Assembly: GCA_025210515.1 (NCBI GenBank)
Contig: JAOARM010000041.1
Coordinates: 1-64,000 of the forward strand
Origin: Vallitalea sp.
GTDB taxonomy: Bacteria; Bacillota; Clostridia; Lachnospirales; Vallitaleaceae
DNA: 64,000 bases
Direction: 5' to 3'
Shown here in pieces: positions 45,701 through 52,988 of the stretch. A program made the translations under genes and the position numbers. Below the pieces are notes generated by a model. The model was given only the letters and a program-made list of their open reading frames with translations. It was not told the origin of the DNA and made no database searches. Within the stretch, counting starts at the first letter, position 1. The number at the start of each line of letters is the position of its first letter.

Positions 45701-46605
45701 TAAAAAATACTGAAGCAGAGAATTCTGCGGAGGCTTTTACAGGATTATCCCCTGCCGTTTTATCAGCTAGAATGTCATATATTCTTAATCTAAAAGGGCC
45801 TTGTATATCTATAGATACAGCATGCTCATCTTCACTTGTAGCTATGCATCAAGGATGCAGAAGTTTGCAATACGGTGAAAGTAACTTGGCTATAGCAGGA
45901 GGTGTTAGGTTAATGTTTACACCTGAGATGCATATTCAGACCAGTAAGATGGAAATGCTTTCAAAAAGTGGTGTAGTAAAAACATTTGACAATGACGCAG
46001 ATGGAACTAACTTAAGTGAAGGTGTGGCAGTAGTTATACTAAAAAGATTAGATGAAGCTATGAAAGATAATGATTATATATATGGCGTTATTAAAGGTTC
46101 AGGAGTTAATCAAGATGGAAAAACAAATGGTATTACTGCACCTAGTGCTAAGTCCCAGACATCTCTTGAGATAGAAGTATATGAAAAAGCAGGAATAAAT
46201 CCACAAGATATTAGTTATGTAGAAGCTCATGGAACAGGTACAAAACTAGGAGATCCAATTGAAGTTAAAGCATTAAAAAATGCTTTTTCCAAATATACAG
46301 ATAAAAAACAATTCTGTGCCATTGGTTCTGTGAAAACTAATATTGGACACGCAACTATGGCAGCAGGTGTTATTAGTGTAATAAAAGTATTACTTTCTAT
46401 GAAAAACAAACAAATACCACCATCATTACACTTTGATAAAGAAAACGAACATATTGGATTTAAAGATACACCATTTTTTGTTAATAATAAGTTGCGTTCG
46501 TGGGAAGTAGAAGAAGGTAACAAGCGATTAGCAGCAGTTAGTGCTTTTGGATTCAGTGGAACTAACTGTCACCTTGTAATTGAAGAACCACCAAATTGGT
46601 TATAA
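36772..46605 (+). CDS. Trans-AT polyketide synthase 2 (modules 4, 5 and KS of module 6)
   Basis: The protein of about 3,277 residues starts at the ATG two bases after the first PKS gene; GGGGG upstream is a weak but well-spaced site. Residues 1 to 34 are a helical docking region (LVKKRIISPEEGKRRL). Domains: KS4 53-480 (Cys221); DH 625-890 (His647 in HIINGVPIVP, Asp in IMDGVIQ); KR about 900-1390 with GGTGGLG near 1132 and Tyr1272 but Ala1259 where the catalytic Ser is expected; ACP (Ser1439); KS5 1530-1965 (Cys1699) with a Ser-less ACP-like insert (Thr2046); ECH 2255-2500; tandem ACPs (Ser2587, Ser2709); KS6 2848-3277 (Cys3018). It ends immediately after the KS6 core (PPNWL), so module 6 is split and its remaining part is in the next protein. 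Confidence 0.94.
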   Translation: MSQINILRNEILQLVKKRIISPEEGKRRLKELNSNISNIQDTEKITSVKQEGIAIIGISGRFPGADYLWEYWDNLKEGKDHVKEIHNERWIMDNYYCEDIKKAGKTYSKFSGLLSNIYNFDPSFFNITPRESELMDPQQRIVLQESWKAIVNGGYTTQELDGANCGVFIGVRQGDYANIVKQEKPNINPQYLTGGSAAMIPSRIAYYLNLMGPSIAIDTACSSSMIAILQACDSISNGNCEMALAGGACVYATPEMHISTSKGGMLSRTGKCRSFDDDADGFVLSEGAGIVLLKSLDKAIEDKDYIYGVIKGWGANQDGKTNGITAPSSSAQYDLETNVYNKYNINPASISYVEAHGTGTKLGDPIELEALTKAFSTYTKEKQYCAIGSVKSNIGHTLAASGVASLIKVILCMQNKELVPSIHVNKENSHIDFANSPFYVINEHTNWNPIEGYKRRAAISSFGLSGTNGHLVIEEYNNKKVNVNENSFYICPISAKSKKALDESIKSFALWLQHNKSNVDIEDIAYTMGICRDHFKYRCCLIVKDIVELEYKLDELMKGQPSLLRDTSKTPNMLIELAQYYVAGNDADFTNLYTSGQKIPIESVGFDEKVYKVTSKMTENRIENISTLSDTIFKFTLYKNDYYIKDHIINGVPIVPGVVQLDLAKIAGNLGIGNNVTEIKDVKWISPIILEESSIDIEVALNKTDTGIAFTLRSKLNEDYQIHSKGIMNCSEEVKDTRVKIEDIKNRLIEKKQSFEIYNLYNRMGISYGDSMKTIDIIDYNEYEALAKLTLKASEEDVVIDHTINPAIMDGVIQSVIGFREIYELEDRRTYVPSSIGTIEIYNKLPNKGYVHITKKQNNLERKVFNINLLDHNGKVIVHIEDYTISPFNKGQISNNKQYDTLYFEPSWKQQELPINNSQQDKCLIIIQDKPSYTMDIHKYNMKAVYHIIFGYGYGKIADNMYMINPERQEDYQEVFEELRKKDISMENILFANQQVEQIENITTNNSQLPVQLLVLIKALTNIKGNTNMRLLYNYIVGEDITRPEYGAIAGLFRTVHIENPNIHCKLIATNQSIEDNEQKQILLNELFSNVDDAVDIHYDKNSTRWIRVFKEYLAHKENTLLVNKGVYIITGGTGGLGIIMANYLLSHYNAHVILVGRSSYESIEHKIQPLKHIGGYIDYYSCNISVDDEVQRLKQYVLSKYNKVDGIIHSAGVINDQFIINKTIDDFQKVIQPKKYGVLNLDSVFADVNLTFFAMFSAMASVIGNVGQSDYAYANNFIDLFSIKRNTLVKEGKRKGKTISINWPLWDSKGMTVDSNTETMLYKKYGMKKLTGEIGVEAFEKVLSSNRDQLAVIYGNVRNIRNYFTEYNRADQLPIASTNYIQENVHIVEETNVITKASEQDLRDYIIEYLKDIFSDVIKLDKDLIGENKTFEELGIDSLIIVNINWALEETFGNISKTLLFEYKTIGELSTYFMNNYKHILQNNFENTQPIKEKKQIRVEKKGCNNKIVQPSIDKKIHNIEEVIRSNNEDIAIIGLSGKYPMAEDVDTFFDNLSSGKDCIEEIPSNRWKIEEFYNEDKEALGSSYSKWGGFIDGVDLFDPLFFNIAPKEAELMDPQERLFLIESYKAIQDAGYNRESLTDYKVGVYASAMYSHYQLLGLDKQYKGSTQAINTSFSSIANRVSYYYDFRGPSMTIDTMCSSALTSIHLACDSIRNGSCEMALAGAVNLSLHPNKYLVLSQGKFMSTHGKCKSFGEGGDGYVPGEGVGVVILKSHRKAIQDKDQIYGVIKGSGLNHGGRTNGYSVPNPNEQGQLIKEVLEKNQIPKESITYIETHGTGTSLGDPIEISGLEKAFGTSNNGTKTCALGSVKSNIGHLEAAAGMASVTKVLMQMKHKKLVPSLHSTTLNPNINLDNLPFYVQQKYSDWNKLVNEHSKEEKFYPRRAGISAFGAGGSNGHLIIEEAPNRTKLPKPNQQLIILSGKTEDKLKAYAKTLFDYFNKDIESATDLTYNMEHIENNLIAYFQERFQHDVHKVTTLDNINDFGMDTVDLSIIGEKINSQYYIPMDVETIIQHKTIEDMAKYISIQCNKTSKCKMSEKLLLEDVAYTLQRGREAYPYRMALIVSNMNELVEKLSKYTSSEDTSAIYLGKQDNILEDINVDDLPHYIDNKDLHALGTLWTSGKNIDFKLLYQDEEATCISLPSYPLSLKRYWINSFEEKNSIITKSEIKVAQKNSNIKKLRTESNIMENKGALHYTGDEVSLKIIENNIAIVTLQDKEGKNTFSEQVINGLIAKFQEIQNNKEIKAVIVTGDEHIFCMGGTKQQLINISNRQSKFSDAPFLYKGLLQTNVPVIAAMQGHASGGGMLFGLYADIVIMAEEAVYSAVFTKYGFTPGMGGTYILKEKFGENIATEMMFTAKTYTGEELQKRGASVIMRKQNDVLKEALSIARLLADKPRKTLKALKKELASRKLAVLDEYIDIEEAMHLETFSQDMVQDRIKHYYRAKEEQPSNVQEIAASQEIKTHKLKSTQQVATQKIPSNIESVKHNNISPIQLDKIKKRLGEIVCKTLHLDEGDINFELSFREIGVDSISSVEIVRDVNKDFDIHLDAVIIYDYPTIYDFAVYIKESMEQKELPHSEQSSKIGQSNAVKWGMKKNKEKARKPIEKHKANNLKISQKDIINKIKLITQNTLHIEKEDITDNMSFKDMGVDSITSVELIRDINKAYSLQMDAIMTYDYPNINLLSSYVYEQLQYAESIVEDNKIDDIPQTPIEDIQESHINKTQDPNTQTNRKLSLKSPKKSYRGIIEESYITDYSSLHKEESSKSVKEIIKDNKDNKHNKTIEETSSRLSDIAIVGIAGKFPGANNVNEFWENLKNGVDSVTKIPSNRWDYKAYFDSNPRTPNKSYSTVGGFLDDYDQFDPLFFNISPLEAEAMDPQQRLFLQVAWQGLEDAGYTIESLSGSKCGVFVGAAQSDYSEYLKNTEAENSAEAFTGLSPAVLSARMSYILNLKGPCISIDTACSSSLVAMHQGCRSLQYGESNLAIAGGVRLMFTPEMHIQTSKMEMLSKSGVVKTFDNDADGTNLSEGVAVVILKRLDEAMKDNDYIYGVIKGSGVNQDGKTNGITAPSAKSQTSLEIEVYEKAGINPQDISYVEAHGTGTKLGDPIEVKALKNAFSKYTDKKQFCAIGSVKTNIGHATMAAGVISVIKVLLSMKNKQIPPSLHFDKENEHIGFKDTPFFVNNKLRSWEVEEGNKRLAAVSAFGFSGTNCHLVIEEPPNWL
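36921..41215 (+). other. PKS module 4: KS-DH-KR-ACP
   Basis: KS4 has DTACSSS and HGTGT. DH2 keeps the canonical HxxxGxxxxP and DxxxQ residues. KR3 keeps the cofactor loop and Tyr1272 but has Ala1259 at the Ser position 13 residues before it (FSAMAS). Predicted output is a double bond if KR3 works, otherwise a ketone. Confidence 0.75.
41360..45010 (+). other. PKS module 5: KS-(Ser-less ACP-like insert)-ECH-ACP-ACP, second beta-branching module
   Basis: KS5 carries DTMCSSA with intact His residues. The insert reads GMDTVD with Thr2046 at the serine position. The ECH2-like domain has FCMGGTK, MQGHASGGGMLFGL, TKYGFTPGMGGTYILKEK and MHLETF. The ACPs read GVDSISS and GVDSITS. Confidence 0.85.
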
Positions 46606-49600
46606 TAGGAGCGTTTAATATGAAAAAATTAGTTCTAGATAAAAGTTATAATACCAAAAAAGATAGAATACAAGACAATACCACCTCATATTTGGTGGTA
46701 TTGTCTGCAAAAACTAAAGAAAGCTTATTACATAAAATATATGATTTACATAAATGGTTAACGAAAGAAGGTAATGATTTCCCATTAGGACATATATCAT
46801 ATACCTTACTTGTGGCAAGAAATCACTATGCTTGCCGTTATGCTGTTGTAATTAATGAAAAAAAATCGTTAATACAAATACTAGATAAATGTTTTCGTGA
46901 AAAAGATTTGCATACTAATATTTCAGAAAGTGGTAATAAGGGTAAGCAATGTAGTGAAGAACATATAGATAATATATTAAATACTACAGTAGAAGAAAGA
47001 TTTTCCCAACAAAATATGGCTACATTGGCAGCACATTATCTCAGTGGAGGCAGTGTATTATGGAAAGAACTATTTCAGAATAGTTCTTGTCGGAAAATAC
47101 CTATGCCAACATATCACTTTGTTAACGATAGCTATTGGGTAGAAGCATCTAAACAAGAAGATGAACAGTTAGATTGTATAAAAAAACAAAAAGTAATAGA
47201 TGTAATGCATCCTCTAGTAGATTATAATACTTCTAATTTACATGAAGTATCTTTTGAGAAGAAGCTAATTCCTACAGAGTTTTTTATGGAGCATCACCAA
47301 GTAGGTAAAGAGCTAATACTACCTGGTGTAGCATATTTGGAAATGGCACGATATTGTTCAGAAGCATTATCACCTAACAAAAAAGTAGTAAAACTTACGG
47401 ATATTAGATGGCATCACTCAATATCTTTGAAGGAAAAAGATGAGAATAAGACAGTAAAAATCCAATTTCAGACAACAACTGATGATAATAATAAATTATA
47501 TTATCAAGTTGTTAGCGAAGATGAACTATTAGAAGACAATAGAATTCATGGAATAGGTAATATCTATATGGATTCTAATTATGAAAGTAATACAAATATA
47601 ATACCAATAGAAGAAGTAAAATCAAGATGTGAGTCTCATATGTCAAAACAAGAGTGTTATACTCAGTTTCATCAACGGGGCTTACATTTAGGAGAAAGCT
47701 TCCAATCAATTAAATCATTATATGTGGGGCATAATGAAGGTATTGGATCATTAGTTCTTCCATCAATACGCGAAGAAGATTTTACAGATTATTTATTACA
47801 TCCTACTTTGATGGATGGTGCATTAGAAACAGTAATTGGAATTGTTAATGCAAATACCCAAGATAAAAATGCCACAACATTACCTTATAAAATAGAAGAA
47901 GTTACAATCTATAATCCTCTTAATACCAATTGTTATGCTTATTCTAGATTATCAAAAGAGTATAATAATGAAGATGATGAGGCATTTGATGTAGACATAT
48001 TAGATGAACAAGGACATATTCTTGTAAGTATCAAAGGATTTACATTAAAGAGGTTATCAAGTAATTACAGAGAAGATATAGAAAGTAAATGTTATACATA
48101 TATACCTTATTGGGAGAAGAAAGAAATCAAAGAAAGCACATCTACAAAAGAAACTATTATATTAGTTAATGCTAATGAAGAAGTGGAAAATATACTTAGA
48201 ACTTCACATGAGGTAGTTACAGTTAATCTATCAGATTTGTATAAGGAGAAAGGAAATAATCATTACACAGTTAATAAGTATAATTCTGATGATTATATAA
48301 AAGTTATAGAAAATATTACTAATAAGCAAATAATACCAACCACAATTATGTGGTTTGATTCCATAAATTCTATGAGTAAAGAAATTGCTATAGATAATTT
48401 ATATCCTGTATATCATTTAACTAAAGGGCTTATTAACCTTAATATAAGTAAAAATATGAAATTATTATATATGTATCGTAGTAATGAAATAGAAGCTAAA
48501 CATGCTGCTATTAGTGCTTTTCTTAAATCTGTTAAACAGGAACAACCTACAATAAAAGCAAAAGTAGTACGTGTTGATAATGATACTACTATTAAGAAAG
48601 TTATCACAGATGAGTTACTTGAAGAAACATATAGTAGGGAAGAGGTATCTTATGAAAAAGATCAACGTTCAATACGAATATTAAAAGAAGTAGAATTAGA
48701 TGATACTCCTTCTAAACCATGTTATAAAGAGGGTGGAGTATACCTAATTACAGGTGGCTTAGGTGGTATTGGGTTAAAACTTGCCAAGTATATTACAGAA
48801 AAAGCTAAATGTAATATTATACTTACAGGAAGATCCGCATTAGATAAACATAAACAAAGGGATATTAATAATCTGTTAGAAAGCGGATGTAAAGTAGAGT
48901 ATATAAGAAGCGATATTACTGATAAAGAACAAGTAGAGAAGCTTATTAATTATACAAAAAAACAATATGGAAAAATAAACGGAGTTTTTCATGTAGCAGG
49001 ATTAACTAGTGATAAACTTCTTAGAGAAAAGACTATAGATGAGGCTATGACAGTTATTAATCCAAAAGTTATTGGAACTGTCAATTTAGATAAGGCACTT
49101 ACAAATGAAGATGTTGAATACATGGTAATGTTTTCATCCGTTGCTTCAGTTGGTGGTAATATAGCTCAATGTGATTACGCTTATGGTAATGCTTTTATGG
49201 ATTATTATAGACAAAATAGAGAGTATATGAATGTAATTAACTGGTCATTATGGGAAGACGGTGGCATGACATTAGATGACTCCACTATGAAATTATATAA
49301 AGAGGTAAAAGGATTAAAGCCGTTAAGTACCCAACCAGCACTAGAAGTAATGGATAAAATTATTAAGAGCACATATAACCAAGTTGTTGTTATAGATGGA
49401 CAGAAAGATAAAATCGAGAAAGCTCTAGGAAAAAATAAAAACGAAAAAACACTTACTGATTCATCGTCTGTTAATGCTACTGAAATGAGAGAATACGTTT
49501 TTTTGAAATTGAAGAAAATGATACACAATATGTTAAAGGTAAAAGAAAATCATATTAAGATTGATGATGATTTTTCTAAGTTTGGATTTAATTCTATTAC

Positions 49601-49710
49601 CTTTACTCAATATGCTAATGAGATAAATGATGCTTTTAAAGTAGCAATAACTCCAGCTATATTTTTTGAATACACTATGATAGATAGCTTTACTGATTAT
49701 ATTATGGACA
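45310..49710 (+). other. PKS module 6: KS / DH-KR-ACP, split between two proteins
   Basis: KS6 (DTACSSS, HGTGT) ends PKS 2. The linker, DH3, KR4 and ACP are on PKS 3. KR4 has complete Ser and Tyr. DH3 keeps His226 and Asp, but the Gly of the His motif is displaced (HQVGKELILP) and Gln is Glu. A double bond is the likely output. Confidence 0.75.
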
Positions 49711-52700
49711 AATATGCTAAGGAAGTAGAAGAATCATATTCAAATAGTTCATCTACAGTAATTAAGAAAAGCGCTAATGAAAAAGTTATTAAACGTCCTA
49801 TTAGAAACATGAAGAAAATCAACATACAAGATAATAAGTCAATTAAGGTAGAAGATAATAAGGTAACTAATAAAGAAACAGAATTTGCTGTTATTGGTAT
49901 GGATGGTATGATGCCTATGAGTGAGAATTTAGATGAATTCTTCGAGCATCTAGTTTCAGAAGATGATCTGATTTCTGAAATACCTCAAGAACGTTGGGAC
50001 TATAAAGAATATTACAGTGAGACAGGTCATGAACCTAATAAGACCTTTGCAAAATGGGGCGGCTTCATGAAAGAAATAGATAAATTTGACAGTGGATTCT
50101 TTTCTATTTCTCCAAGAGAAGCAGAGCTTATGGATCCACAACAACGACTTTTCCTTCAATCTGTATGGAAAACTATTGAAGATGCAGGGTACAATCCAAG
50201 AAGCTTAGCAGGAAGTAAAACAGGTCTATTCGTAGGAGTATCTACTATTGACTATTATGACATGATGAAAGAAAAAGGAGTACCACTTGATGCCCAGTTA
50301 TCAACAGGTGTATCCCATTGTTTATTAGCTAATCGAATATCTTATCTTCTTGATTTACATGGGCCAAGTGAACCTGTTGATACTGCATGTTCAAGCTCTC
50401 TTATTGCTATTCACAGAGCAATTTCATCTATTATGTCAGGTGATTGTGAATTAGCTATAGCAGGTGGAGTTAATATACTAGCTAGTCCTATGTTGTTTAT
50501 TACTTTTGGTAAAGCAGGTATGTTAAGTAAAGATGGAAGATGTAAAGCGTTTGATAAATCAGCTAATGGATATGTAAGAGGTGAAGGAGTAGGGTCAATA
50601 CTTATTAAACCATTAAGTAAAGCAGAAGCTGATGGAGATCATATATATGGAGTTATTAAATCTACAGCAATTAATCATGGAGGGAAAGTTAATTCAATTA
50701 CTTCACCTAATCCAAATGCTCAGAAAGAACTCCTAAAAACAGCTTATGAGAAAGCAAATATTAATCCTGCTACAGTATCATATATTGAAGCTCATGGAAC
50801 AGGTACAAGTCTTGGAGATCCTATTGAAATTAATGCCCTAAATAGTGCATTTACCAATATGATTAAACAGTATGATGATGATATAGATAACACTAACTAC
50901 ATTGGAATTGGGACAGTAAAGACTAATATTGGGCATTTGGAGACAGCAGCAGGAATAGCAGGTGTGTTAAAAGTATTATTAAGCTTCAAACATAAGAAAA
51001 TACCGGGTAATGTTCATTTGAAAGAGGTTAATCCATATATTAACCTAGAGGACTCACCTTTCTATTTAGTTAAAAGAACACAACACTGGGAGGCAATTAA
51101 AGATAAACACGGTAACAAATACCCAAGAAGAGCAGGAATAAGCTCTTTTGGATTTGGTGGTGCTAATGCTCACGTTGTATTAGAGGAATACAATCCACCT
51201 AATGATATCTCAACACCTATAACACAGAATAAAGAACAACTTATTGTATTATCTGCTAGAAACGAAGATAGATTAAAAGAATACACAAAATTACTTCTTG
51301 CCTATCTTCAAAAGACATCTAGACATGAGCATTATTTAACGTTATTACATGATGATATATTAAATATTCTTGCACAATCACTACAGATTGAAAAGGAATA
51401 TATTGGACAGGAAGAATTACAAGAGTATGGTATGGATGCTATTAGCTATAATGATTTTGTTAGAAAAATATCAAGCCAGTATAATATAGAATTTAATAAT
51501 ATTACAATGGAAGAACACAATACAGTTAATAAAATCTTAAAATTATTAGAAAGTGAACATATCAATAAAATTAGAGAATATTATAAATCAAATAATAATC
51601 TGGATATTTCACTTGATGATATAGCTTATACATTACAAGTAGGTCGTGATGCTATGGATTATAGACTAGCATGTGTTTCAACATCAATAGAACAGCTAAT
51701 CAATGGGTTGACAGGATATCTTGATGATAAGCCTATTGCAGGAGTTTGCGTTGGCTCAAGTAAAAGGACAGATAGGGAAAAAGGAAATATAAGTGAAGAA
51801 GAAAGCATTATAAGAATTGCAGAAAAATGGGTAAAAGGAACAGATTATGATTGGGAAGATGCATTTAGTGGACAAAAGTGTCTAAGAATTTCCTTACCTA
51901 CTTATCCTTTCCTACGAAAAAGACATTGGTTTGATAAGCTTATATCAAATACAACGCCTTCACATAAAGATTATAAGATAACATCATCTTTAGAAACAAA
52001 GTCATTGAATAAACATAAAATAGAACACAAAACAGAAGATAAAAAAATTGATAAAACAATAGATAAAGCTACTACAATAGAGCCATATACTTATAAGAAA
52101 GTCTATAATACTTATAATACAAAAGACAATCCTTATACAGGTAATGAAGTTACTCTAGAAATTATACATAACCATATTGCATTAGTTATTATGGAAGATA
52201 AAGAGAACAAAAATATGTTTTCAGAAAGCCTAATTCAAGGGTTAGAATTTACCTTTGATAAAATTCATCAAAATAAAGATATTAAAGTAGTTGTCGTTAC
52301 AGGTTATGATAATGTATTTAGTATGGGTGGAACTCAACACCAGCTAAACGCAATTGCAGACGAGAAAAATCAATTTACAGATATACCTTTCTTATTTAGA
52401 GGCTTTTTAGAATCTGAAATCCCTGTTATTTCAGCTATGCAAGGTCATGCAAGTGGAGGGGGTATGCTATTTGGTTTATATGCTGATATGGTGGTAATGT
52501 CTAATGAAAGTATATACACGGCTTCTTTTATGAAATATGGATTTACTCCAGGTATGGGAGCAACATATATATTAAAAGAAAAGTTAGGTGCAAACGTAGC
52601 AACAGAGATGATGTATACTGCCAAGTATTATAAAGGAGAAGATCTGAAAAATAAAGGAGCTTCAGTTATTTTTAGAGACCGAAAAGACGTATTAAATGAA

Positions 52701-52988
52701 GCACTAAGCATTGCAAAGCAATTAATTGATAAGCCTAGAAATACACTAAAAGTATTAAAAGAAGAATTAAGTAGACGAGCGATAGATCAGTTAACTCATG
52801 TATTAGATAGTGAAGTAATTATGCATAATAAAACATTTACAGATAATGAAGTAAAAAAACGTATCTATGCTCAATTTAATCAAGGAAAACAAAAAACAAA
52901 GTATAATACTCTTCAACATATTATAGATGGGGTGGCTAGAGGCGAGTTAACGCCAGAAAAAGCACAAGACTTACGCAAACAATTATAG
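46620..52988 (+). CDS. Trans-AT polyketide synthase 3 (rest of module 6, most of module 7)
   Basis: The protein of about 2,122 residues begins at ATG 46,620 with TAGGAG eight bases ahead, 14 bases after the previous stop. Residues 1 to 190 are the KS-flanking linker domain (YLVVLSAKTKESL ... MPTYHFVNDSYWV) that structurally belongs to KS6. Then DH 196-480 (His226; Asp in LMDGALE with Glu where Gln is usual), KR about 500-960 (GGLGGIG near 712, FSSVAS, CDYAYGN), ACP (Ser992 in GFNSIT), KS7 1089-1520 (Cys1257) with a Ser-less ACP-like insert (Ala1607), and an ECH2-like domain 1840-2090. The C-terminal helix pair (IIDGVARGELTPEKAQDLRKQ) is a docking element. The tandem ACP of module 7 is at the start of the next protein. 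Confidence 0.94.
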   Translation: MKKLVLDKSYNTKKDRIQDNTTSYLVVLSAKTKESLLHKIYDLHKWLTKEGNDFPLGHISYTLLVARNHYACRYAVVINEKKSLIQILDKCFREKDLHTNISESGNKGKQCSEEHIDNILNTTVEERFSQQNMATLAAHYLSGGSVLWKELFQNSSCRKIPMPTYHFVNDSYWVEASKQEDEQLDCIKKQKVIDVMHPLVDYNTSNLHEVSFEKKLIPTEFFMEHHQVGKELILPGVAYLEMARYCSEALSPNKKVVKLTDIRWHHSISLKEKDENKTVKIQFQTTTDDNNKLYYQVVSEDELLEDNRIHGIGNIYMDSNYESNTNIIPIEEVKSRCESHMSKQECYTQFHQRGLHLGESFQSIKSLYVGHNEGIGSLVLPSIREEDFTDYLLHPTLMDGALETVIGIVNANTQDKNATTLPYKIEEVTIYNPLNTNCYAYSRLSKEYNNEDDEAFDVDILDEQGHILVSIKGFTLKRLSSNYREDIESKCYTYIPYWEKKEIKESTSTKETIILVNANEEVENILRTSHEVVTVNLSDLYKEKGNNHYTVNKYNSDDYIKVIENITNKQIIPTTIMWFDSINSMSKEIAIDNLYPVYHLTKGLINLNISKNMKLLYMYRSNEIEAKHAAISAFLKSVKQEQPTIKAKVVRVDNDTTIKKVITDELLEETYSREEVSYEKDQRSIRILKEVELDDTPSKPCYKEGGVYLITGGLGGIGLKLAKYITEKAKCNIILTGRSALDKHKQRDINNLLESGCKVEYIRSDITDKEQVEKLINYTKKQYGKINGVFHVAGLTSDKLLREKTIDEAMTVINPKVIGTVNLDKALTNEDVEYMVMFSSVASVGGNIAQCDYAYGNAFMDYYRQNREYMNVINWSLWEDGGMTLDDSTMKLYKEVKGLKPLSTQPALEVMDKIIKSTYNQVVVIDGQKDKIEKALGKNKNEKTLTDSSSVNATEMREYVFLKLKKMIHNMLKVKENHIKIDDDFSKFGFNSITFTQYANEINDAFKVAITPAIFFEYTMIDSFTDYIMDKYAKEVEESYSNSSSTVIKKSANEKVIKRPIRNMKKINIQDNKSIKVEDNKVTNKETEFAVIGMDGMMPMSENLDEFFEHLVSEDDLISEIPQERWDYKEYYSETGHEPNKTFAKWGGFMKEIDKFDSGFFSISPREAELMDPQQRLFLQSVWKTIEDAGYNPRSLAGSKTGLFVGVSTIDYYDMMKEKGVPLDAQLSTGVSHCLLANRISYLLDLHGPSEPVDTACSSSLIAIHRAISSIMSGDCELAIAGGVNILASPMLFITFGKAGMLSKDGRCKAFDKSANGYVRGEGVGSILIKPLSKAEADGDHIYGVIKSTAINHGGKVNSITSPNPNAQKELLKTAYEKANINPATVSYIEAHGTGTSLGDPIEINALNSAFTNMIKQYDDDIDNTNYIGIGTVKTNIGHLETAAGIAGVLKVLLSFKHKKIPGNVHLKEVNPYINLEDSPFYLVKRTQHWEAIKDKHGNKYPRRAGISSFGFGGANAHVVLEEYNPPNDISTPITQNKEQLIVLSARNEDRLKEYTKLLLAYLQKTSRHEHYLTLLHDDILNILAQSLQIEKEYIGQEELQEYGMDAISYNDFVRKISSQYNIEFNNITMEEHNTVNKILKLLESEHINKIREYYKSNNNLDISLDDIAYTLQVGRDAMDYRLACVSTSIEQLINGLTGYLDDKPIAGVCVGSSKRTDREKGNISEEESIIRIAEKWVKGTDYDWEDAFSGQKCLRISLPTYPFLRKRHWFDKLISNTTPSHKDYKITSSLETKSLNKHKIEHKTEDKKIDKTIDKATTIEPYTYKKVYNTYNTKDNPYTGNEVTLEIIHNHIALVIMEDKENKNMFSESLIQGLEFTFDKIHQNKDIKVVVVTGYDNVFSMGGTQHQLNAIADEKNQFTDIPFLFRGFLESEIPVISAMQGHASGGGMLFGLYADMVVMSNESIYTASFMKYGFTPGMGATYILKEKLGANVATEMMYTAKYYKGEDLKNKGASVIFRDRKDVLNEALSIAKQLIDKPRNTLKVLKEELSRRAIDQLTHVLDSEVIMHNKTFTDNEVKKRIYAQFNQGKQKTKYNTLQHIIDGVARGELTPEKAQDLRKQL

